Origin: Sabellastarte sp. h YS-2021
Taxonomy: Eukaryota > Annelida > Polychaeta > Sabellida > Sabellidae
Direction: 5' to 3'
Length of the DNA stretch: 64,000 nt
Assembly (NCBI GenBank): GCA_964017235.1
Contig: OZ024936.1
Coordinates: 93,842,537 to 93,906,536, forward strand
A program made the position numbers and the translations under genes. Each line of letters opens with the position of its first letter. The stretch's first letter is position 1. Of the stretch, positions 56,311 to 64,000 are shown piece by piece. The notes under the pieces were generated by a model. The model was not told the DNA's origin. It saw only the letters and a list, made by a program, of their open reading frames with translations, and ran no database searches.

Positions 56311-57649
56311 TTTAAAATATATGCTGACTTGCACATTTTCTATCATATAATTTATACAAGTTAAAAAAGGACCTTCTGATAAAAACACACAGCTTAAAAC
56401 TCTGCTCCACACTGACAGATAAAAGATGCGTAGTACATAATGTACGTATATATATATGGTAAGAGTTTAAAAACACAACATGCTTTTTGATTGATAAAAA
56501 ATGCAAGGACGATATAGAATTCAAGAATGCCTGTACAGAGAAATGATCGTGATTTGATAAATTACACTAATATCACTGGTATACGCAGACAGCCCTATGT
56601 ACACAAGTATAAACTAACGTAGTGTCCTTTCATACAGCCCGGAGTCTATATTCATCAAAATTCTTATGCTTATAATTACTCTTATTGTAATTTTATAGGA
56701 GAAAATAGCTAGAATGAGAAAGAACCAATTTATTTAGCAATTATAATTAAATTTCCCAGAATTCTAGAATTCAAAAAAAAAATCTTGGTGAGTTGGTGAC
56801 TTGGTGAAAGCAGAAGAAAAGACTAAGTTTTATAGTGATCAACTAAGTGTCAGTCAAACAAATATGGTGGGGGATGCAAACAAATATAGTGAAAATAAAA
56901 TTTCAAACATCTAACTGGATGCTTTTGGGCGGACAAAAATGACAGAAAACTAAGGTTCATCAACATTAAAAGTATTTCAATAGTCTTTTCCAAGTTTCCA
57001 GTTTGCAACTTTGTACTGGGTTTTCTCTGCAAAGCCTAACCTACAACCCCTGTAATGAAGTACAAATTGAATAAATCTTAAGTACCTTCTGCACATCTAC
57101 AAATTTGTTGTATATTATCAATTTTCTATCCAGGCTGTATTTCGGACATAAATTTACAGAACCCAACTTTTGTTCAGGATCACTTCAGCTTAAAAAGAGA
57201 TAAATGTCTATTATACTAGTATTCTAAGTAACAGTTCAGATGACATAATTAAAAAATGTCAAAATGTGTCCTGAGAGATCATAGTGATTGGTAAGCTTGA
57301 AACAATCAATCATATTCACCAATTATTAGATTATCAAAACACCTGTCGACACCAATATTGCTAAACTGGTTAACTGTTTTATTGTGTATATCACCCCTTG
57401 TGAGATTTTACACGATCATTAAAACTATGAATATTTCGAGTTAAGACCTTAAAAGATATCAAAGCATTTTCTCTGTATTTTATTTTCAAAATATTATATT
57501 ATTAGCTAATTAACCATTTTGTTTACATCCAAAACACATGTCCATGTGATGTTTTCAGTATTTTCTCAACCATGCTTAACCTCAAAAACTACAAATCGGT
57601 TAGTCGACGGTTAAAGCAAACGACTACCCAGCTAGCAAATTTTGCTCAT

Positions 57650-57800
57650 CGTTTCAGCCTTAGTGATTAGCCAGTTGGACTTTGTAGCAGGGGGTCTGAG
57701 GTTTGAACTCGGCTAGACTAAATGATAGAGCACCACCATCTCTTATTCCTCACTAATAACAGTAAACGCCCACAAGCATAAACTGGAATAAGAACCTATG
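57650..57800 (+). mobile_element. SINE-like tRNA-related sequence
   Basis: 'tagtgattagccagttggac' (A-box-like) and 'ggtctgaggtttgaactcgg' (B-box-like) lie about 40 bases apart. The body that follows is unknown. No flanking duplication found. Confidence 0.4.
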
Positions 57801-58409
57801 ACAGATTATCATGTAGAACAGGTCGGGTTGGGTGGGTTGGTGCTTACACTTGCTTTCAACAAATAGTTTTCTGTCACACAAAAACAGGAGTTAATAATAA
57901 AGTAATAAAGTAAGTAAATAACGACAAGAATATTTCTTTTGTAAAAATACTTGAATTAGTTGTGGACGTTTGCTCTCGCCAAAGGAAAGGGTACTTTATG
58001 CAATAAAACTAGGTATTACATAATATTTTTTTACAGAGTATAAAACTATAAATTGAACATTAATGTTAAAAACTCTGCTGCCTGAAAAGACCATTACCGG
58101 TGTATTCAATAGATCTCTTCTTGACAACATTTGTAATGTATGAAAATCCTCACCTAACTTAAGACACAGAGAAAAGTTAAAATGAACAAAAGTTAATATT
58201 TAAAGAGATATAAATAGCATTACACTAGATTGCAATGCCGAAGTGATCCAGTGCAGAAGTTGGCTGAAACAGAATATAAATTCTTAAAACATCAAAATGA
58301 CACAAGTCAGTCAGTTTCAGAGATAAAATCAAGATTAATTAAAAAGAGCAGTTTCAGTCACTAAGTGTAAAACTTTGAATATTTACCTAAACAGAGTAAC
58401 AAATGAGAA

Positions 58410-58730
58410 CTTTTGTCACAGTATGAGACACTCAGCCATGAGGAAATGTCCACTAATCACACTCTTTTCACTTTGAATTATGGACGACTCCGTTACATTC
58501 TATGGTATGTGAAAGAAACAAACCAGGACGGCTCTGTTTCAACAGAACATGCCATGAAAGAGACAGCCTTAGAAACTGTCATTCCCACAGTAAAAGTTTC
58601 ACAAAAAGCACAAGATATGAAAAGACAAAGAAAAGAAGAAAGAAGATGATTTACTGCCATTGCAGAAAACCATGGAATTGACCCAAGCTGTCGGTTCGGT
58701 AACCTTGGCAATCACATCTAATTTCTCCAT
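58410..58730 (+). other. ORF of unknown origin
   Basis: 58413-58649 encodes 78 residues (AMKETALETVIPTVKVSQKA, ending KRQRKEERR) followed by further open codons with a stop. I recognise no domain. It abuts the gag relic and may be part of the same decayed element. Confidence 0.3.
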
Positions 58731-58975
58731 ACATTCCAGCGCCGACTAAACCAGAATACTTGGACTTTATCCGATGAAGAAGAGAAGAGGTTACAGACCT
58801 TTTATGACAAATTCGAAGCTTATGTCACCCCAAAAAGTAATGAAGTTTTCACCCGCTACAAGTTCCAAGCTCGAGTTCAGGCTGAAGGCGAGCCTTTTGA
58901 AAACTTTGTCACCGATCTCAAGTTGTTAGTAAAAGACTGTTCATATCCAGAGGATGAGAAAATGGTGCATGGCCA
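58731..58975 (+). pseudogene. Ty3/gypsy-type gag relic
   Basis: A short open stretch reads FYDKFEAYVTPKSNEVFTRY, then FQARVQAEGEPFENFVTDLK and LVKDCSYPEDEKMV. This is the conserved capsid portion of gypsy-group gag (KF..Y..P..N....R..F..R.Q..GE....F...L..L...C.Y). The next codons are out of frame, and no protease, RT or LTR follows. Stops on both sides. Confidence 0.75.
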
Positions 58976-58999
58976 TAGAAAGGCATTCGACTGGTGAGG

Positions 59000-60205
59000 A
59001 AGAAAAGGTTGTTTCAACCCTTAAAAAGTGCTTGCAACCATTTGCAAGTTCAATGAGGAAGGGGAGTGTGGAGAAAGTTCACGCCAAGCAGTTCAGGAAG
59101 CCATCCTTGGTTCAAGAAGCTTAAAGAGCTTAAGTCTAGTCAAATAGCCGACTACCGCAGAGATCTGGAGCCATATTATAAAGAAAGTGGAAAGAAGAAA
59201 TTCTGGTCACTGTACCTTAATTAGGAGAGTGGACTCTTCATTTATGGCATGATAAAATCTGGCATACCCATAACGCTCAGTGTCTCTCAACAGTTTGCTC
59301 AGCTGAGAAATGAGCAATTTTAAGTGTTTGATGAGTGGTGTAGGCATCGGAAAGCATGTCGCCATTTGTTGGATAATATAGTATTTGTAACATGTGATTT
59401 AATGTCTTGGGTCAGCATTTGTAAAATAGATGTACACATTAGGCGATCAGTGGTCCTGTTACCACAAGAAGTCACGGACAGCTATAGGTCATTCATGCTT
59501 GAACATTCATAGAAAAGAGAGTGATGATTATATTGTGATTATATTTATAGTCCCAGACAGAAGTGGGGGAGTTTTAGCATAAATGCTTTAGTGGCAAGAC
59601 CTATCTTGTTGTCTGTTCTTAGATGAAGATTAACATTAATTAAGCTCCAAACAAACCCACCAAATAACACAGACTCTTTATGTACTTTTTTCCTGGCAAA
59701 ATCTTGGTAATGTTTTCTTCCCATCAAGTAAGTAGAAGTCTTTCAGAGCCACATATATGCACCAGGTTAAGTTTCTCTGGGTGTGTTTGTTTGTTTGCCC
59801 AAGTTAGAAAGATGTGGAATAATTATAGGAAAGATAAGAAATTATGTTCTGGATACAACAACAAAAAAATCCAGAATTTTCAAAGGTCCCATCTTTTAAT
59901 GACTTTGGCTTTCTGATTGACTTTCTACTCTAACAGCAATCAGGGGATCTTCATGAAAGTTTTTATGTGGGTAGGGTCTGTCCAACAGAAGAAGTGATTA
60001 CATTTGGAGGAAACTTGATCATATTCTGAATACAAAAAGAATCCCAAGCATTAAAAGAGTCCCCTGATGGAGGTTTGCACTCTATGAGTGCTTTGTAGCT
60101 TTAATTTTCTCCAAAATCCAAAACAATCGCTTTGACATCACATTTAAACAGTTCCAATTCTTTAAACAGTTCTCATTCTTTCAACATTTTAAATCTTATT
60201 TAACT
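59000..60205. other. Degenerate sequence, no gene
   Basis: + strand frames near 59000-59300 ('SLVQEALKEL', 'DYRRDLEPYYKESGKKK' with frame breaks) look like a dead ORF but I cannot name it. The rest shows nothing. Confidence 0.35.
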
Positions 60206-60209
60206 GTAA

Positions 60210-60600
60210 CAAATTATTTAAGCATTTAATCTCCACTGAAAAGCAGACTCTCAGTTGCAAATCCAGGGACAAAAATAAAGGTCAACATTGTGGAGAGTCA
60301 GGATTAATGAATGGGGTAGTGTACGACTTAAGTTTCTTTCTGAAAAGGACAACAGAGGAGGAAGCTCGAGATCTCATCAGGCCACTAATTCTACACTTTC
60401 AGTGCAGCAAAGACAAAACGGTAACCTAAGACTGAATATCCAAAGATGTTAATGTTTTTTCATGAATTCTAAATATATAGCCAAGGTGGAAATATATATT
60501 GTGTGATTTATAACCGGACAAGATCTGGCACACAGGTCATGGTGGACCTGAGGGGATGACCTCGGGCGAATGTCACATACTTTAACAAAGGTTACATTTC
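60210..60600 (-). mobile_element. CR1-like LINE 3' fragment
   Basis: 'ttaagcatttaatctccact' with 'gcagactctcag', then 'aaatccagggacaaaaataa', 'gtggagagtcaggat' and 'agtttctttctgaaaaggac'. Same order as at 582-1100 and 1970-2300. Confidence 0.75.
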
Positions 60601-61254
60601 TAACTATATACTACAATAACTATTAAGATTCTCCACACCCCCAAGACGGCACACAAGGCCCCCACATACACACGATAACAAAATAGACCATTAACAATTA
60701 AACCCAAACCACTTGGATTCGACCCCAAACTTAACAAACACAGGGCAACAGCTCATGAATGTTGCCACAAGAAAACACGCAAACCATCTGACTAGAGTGG
60801 CTATTGCTTGAAGATCTTCCATAACCATGGTATAATGACGGATAGCCATTTGCAATTCTAAAATCTTAGAAAACAAAAACTTATCAACAGCCAAAACAGG
60901 TGTAATCACTTTACCACTGATCACACATGTTAAATACGTCATAGCTTCAGCACAGGCCACATGACCTCAATGGTGGTCACGTGACTTCACCAGGTATCAG
61001 ACAACATAAATCAGGGTCAACAGGCACTGCCGCCTGAAATTTGCAGTTATATTTTACAACAGGCTCTAAAACTTTTGTTCAAGCAAATCCTCAGTGCTGG
61101 TAGCATATTTGCAGCAATTTTTTTATACAAAATAAAGGTTTTGTTCATTTCAACGACCTGGTAACTTTTCCATCACTAACTTTACTATTACTCAACCAAT
61201 GAACCCATCTGACCTGTGGTAAAGCTTTATATAGACAATACGGGGGAGGGAAAT

Positions 61255-61784
61255 CTATATAACAGTCTGGCTCTGGGGAGGACCTACCACCAGGTGATGC
61301 CTGGAGTCGTAACTCTCGTACCCAAAATCCGGCACACTCTGGCTGTGTTTTCCCTGCCCGGTACTACTGGTACTTTGCCCAGTACCCCAGAGATCGGGCG
61401 ACTGTGCATTTCTCCTCCCGTTTTCATTCTCTTCATTCTCAGTATTTGGCCGCCGGTTCTTCCGTCTACTTTCACTACTGCCAAGTATTTTCCGCTGGCT
61501 GCTGACGCTACTGGGCGGCAACGGTCCCAGGGAATCGTCGCTGTGATAGTCCTGCCCATTGCCACCGTGGCCGCTGTTATTATTTCCCGGAGTGGAGTCC
61601 TTGGAGTTTTTATTGGTGGTTTTGTGAGAGTTGTCGGTGTAGGTAGAAGTCTGCGTGGTGGGGGTGATGGTGTCATAAGCTTTGTTCATGTTGAACGGCT
61701 GTTTGGGGGGGTCGCGGAAGCTGCTTCTAGCGGGGGAACGGTAACGCATCTTGATGTATTCTAACTCATCGTGGACCAGCTGAG
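61255..61784 (-). CDS. Probable 3'-terminal coding exon of an unidentified gene
   Basis: On -, acceptor TTTGTTTCCAG (intron side 61785-61797) opens a frame of 175 codons to a stop at 61255-61257; upstream of it the sequence is intron-like. It starts QLVHDELEYIKMRYRSPARS, continues PPKQPFNMNKAYDTITPTTQ, then is rich in Asn, Ser, Thr, Gln and Gly, with basic patches (SESRRKNRRP), and ends VVGPPQSQTVI. The final QTVI fits a class I PDZ ligand (S/T-x-hydrophobic at the C-terminus), so a cytosolic tail of a membrane protein is likely (inference). GC content is well above its surroundings, as in coding DNA. The alternative + ORF 61216-61764 has no splice or homology support. The 5' exons are outside the window. 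Confidence 0.6.
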
Positions 61785-61789
61785 CTGGA

Positions 61790-62734
61790 AACAAAAGGAC
61801 ACAAGAGATAAAGTAATAAAGATATATAGAAACAGTCAAAATTTACATACATTTCTGCATTGGCTGACAAGGAACAGTAACATCAAGTTTTGACCATCAT
61901 GTCCAAGGTGCAAATATTGCACATTTTCAATTATTGAATATCTATGACAGTTTCCAGCCCAACAATAAAACTCCATTGTACTTGATAGCTTTCAAAGCAG
62001 TGATTTTCTATGTTTCAACTATGTTGCAAGCTGATCTGAAATTTGTTACTGTTTACATGGGCCTGACAATTTAATTAAACGGACACACACATATGAGTAT
62101 GGGAAAACCCTTTTGCAAAAAATGGATTGCAAATTTGATAAAGTAGACTGTATGTTTCCACCATAAACCATGTTAGATCTATATAGATAAGGGGACATCT
62201 AGGTCAGAATACTTTTTATTCCCTGTACGAACTTACTATGGATATTTAAAGTTACAAATTAGTCGGCATGTGCCAATTTTCATACATATTATAAAAACTA
62301 TGTAAGCTAAAAATATGTTACTAGAGTTTCTACTCATTTTCTGTTGCATTAAAATTTGTGTAGAAACTTCAGAGAAAACTGAAGTTAAAAAATGAAGCTT
62401 TAAGAACGTTTTATTTCTTTTCTTTTTCTTTGGCATATTTAGAATGCAGACTTATTTTACTTATTATTCATACAAAATGGTGGACAATAAAAGTAAAACA
62501 TCCCTCACTGAACACATACAAAAAGAAAAGAATATAATATTGTCATCTTCATCAATGATAAATCTTTTCATATATGTCATTCAGGAAGTTTTCTTATTTT
62601 ATTTTTACATACAATCACGGTTGATATGAAAGGATATACATTTATATATTCAATGATTGACATTATTGTGGTAGAGTAATGATTATGATTAAACATCTAC
62701 ATATCAATAAGAAAGAAATATGGATTTAATTACA
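61790..62734. other. Presumed intron of the - strand gene, no features
   Basis: AT-rich. No further exon with the matching phase (previous exon should end one base into a codon, or in phase 0 if CAG at 61779-61781 is the acceptor) was found here. Confidence 0.4.
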
Positions 62735-62957
62735 ACATATATATGTATATGTCGTGACAGAACTTAAAATTTGACACAACTTAAAATCTTTGGATTTCAT
62801 TGGTTTGGAGGGATTTTAAGTTCTATTTTAAATTCTGTCGACAGAACTTAAAATTCTGTTAACAGAACTTAAAGTCATGTTTATATAACTGTAATCAGAC
62901 AAATAAAGTATAATATATTCATTTAAACTTAATTGGTGATATGCAACATTAAACACA

Positions 62958-63379
62958 TACCGTAAATGATCTATTTAGCGCACATGCCCTTGTAAACGCA
63001 CCCTATCTCTTTTCAAGGCAATATACTTGACAACTTCTAGTGGGTGGACAATTAGACAGTGACACAATCACAGTTGGTTACAAAAGGTTTCTAATGATCG
63101 ATTATTCAGCTTAAATTTTACCTTTCTTAATTTTTCTCAATATCCACATATTTTTTATATAATTTACGTATTTTTACGTAATAAATTGACATTTTTGCCA
63201 TGCATTTCGAGTTTGTTTATATCTACCACCATATTTACAGGAAGTGGGTATTTTTAGTAGATTCTAAATGTCGGAACACCATTATTCTTACCGGATTGAC
63301 CTATACTTCATCCCGGAAAGTGTTTCATGAAAATAGTTTTTCCTTAGCGCACTGTGCGCTAAATACGTCATTTACGGTA
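62958..63379. mobile_element. MITE with TACCGTAAATGA ends
   Basis: Left TACCGTAAATGATCTATTTA with GCGCACATG, right the complement with two or three changes (GCGCTAAATACGTCATTTAC). About 28 bp ends, ~422 bp long. TA occurs at both outer edges. Confidence 0.82.
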
Positions 63380-63403
63380 CATCATTCACTCAGTTTAGCA
63401 CTG

Positions 63404-63656
63404 CGATTATATAAAGAAACAGTAAAGAAACATAATGGGACACATATTTACATTTTGTTTACATACAGTCACCACTGACTTTAGCACGGTGATCATGGAA
63501 AATTCTTTTGAAGGAACATGAAAAGACATATATTGAAACAATTAAACTAGTAAAACCAGTATTATTTACAAGTCTATATTTTGTTAAATACTGGTTTTCT
63601 TGTTTCAATATATGTCTCTTAATGTTTCTTTACCGTTTCTTTGCTATAATCATAGT
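63404..63656. repeat. Long hairpin
   Basis: 'gattatataaagaaacagta' with 'aaagaaacat' pairs with 'atgtttctttaccgtttctt' with 'tgctataatc'. Inside, 'agacatatattgaaacaa' pairs with 'ttgtttcaatatatgtct', and 'aaaccagtatt' with 'aatactggttt'. Three paired zones form one stem structure. Confidence 0.8.
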
Positions 63657-64000
63657 GAATAATGTATGTGTTTATATTGTATATCACAAATAAAGTTTAA
63701 AATGAATATATTATACTTTATTTCTCTGAATACACTTGTATAAACATGATTTTAAGTTCTGTCAACAGAACTTAGAATTTTAAGTTCTGTCAAGAAATTG
63801 ACAGAATTTTAAATTCTGTTAAATTTTAAGTTCTGTCACAACATATATATGTTAATTATATAGAATACAAGTAACATGAGAAACTTAAAACAATATCATT
63901 CTTTATAAAGTAATATAATAATTAAAAGAATGTCACTATTTTGTATGAGAAACAAATATAATAATTTCCTCAATTGTTTGTCCAAGATATGACAAACATT

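Larger units (their letters stand above)
62735..63856. mobile_element. Nested inverted-repeat element, AACTTAAAATT family
   Basis: Outer ends: GTGACAGAACTTAAAATTT at about 62754 and its complement at 63821-63839, then several AGAACTTAAAATTCTGT-type palindromic blocks on both sides and a second paired region ('aataaagtataatatattca' at 62901 with 'tgaatatattatactttatt' at 63703). Within it lie a complete MITE (62958-63379) and a hairpin (63404-63656). No ORF of note. Confidence 0.82.

Noticed and set aside
61216-61764. 182-residue ORF on the + strand
   Set aside because: Shadow of the better supported - strand exon, which has an acceptor, a plausible protein end and coding-like composition.

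Overview
The window is animal nuclear DNA: AT-rich, full of introns, and crowded with old transposable elements. The repertoire (CR1/L2-like and Tx1/L1-like LINE remnants, tRNA-derived SINEs, many hairpin MITEs, PIF/Harbinger and Ty3/gypsy-type remnants) and the divergence of the one complete gene from its vertebrate relatives suggest a marine invertebrate. A mollusc is my best guess, at low confidence.

One gene can be rebuilt completely by eye. Fourteen GT-AG exons on the + strand (15812 to 43689) keep one reading frame through every junction and give a 601-residue protein of the SLC23 / nucleobase-ascorbate transporter (NAT) family, close to the length of the vertebrate members. It has the QH pair of TM1, the IESIGDY segment and the NAT signature. 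In the signature the first residue is Gln ([10 protein letters not shown]) rather than the Pro of the vertebrate ascorbate transporters. A poly(A) signal lies 109 bases after the stop codon. Introns range from about 0.2 to 8.5 kb and hold most of the repeats. At 61255-61784 on the - strand lies what looks like the 3'-terminal coding exon of a second, unrecognised gene whose 5' part is outside the window. It encodes a polar, low-complexity tail with a PDZ-ligand-like end.

Layout: 1-15.8 kb is an intergenic repeat nest. It holds CR1-like 3' ends on both strands, a nested pair of GTATTCACTAACATTC MITEs, a ~1.3 kb palindrome with Tx1/L1-like sequence, a degenerate reverse transcriptase, a solo LTR with target duplication, and a SINE with a 14-bp target duplication. 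At 1.4-2.7 kb lies an inverted partial duplicate of the region around exon 13 of the SLC23 gene. 15.8-43.8 kb is the SLC23 gene. Intron 5 carries two foldback elements whose arms are made of 20-bp tandem repeats, intron 11 a solo LTR inside an older MITE, and intron 12 a 2.9-kb inverted-repeat element with six scattered copies of one 14-base motif. 43.8-49 kb holds a MITE and a broken PIF/Harbinger element (MADF-like ORF on +, transposase on -). 49-61 kb is mostly featureless, with a segmental repeat, a hairpin MITE and a gypsy gag relic. 61-64 kb has the - strand exon and a nested inverted-repeat element.

The two genes show no functional link. Two internal acceptors of SLC23 (exons 10 and 12) lie only about 20-40 bases downstream of MITE copies. 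The inverted duplicate near the left end provides 'empty sites' that date some of the insertions.
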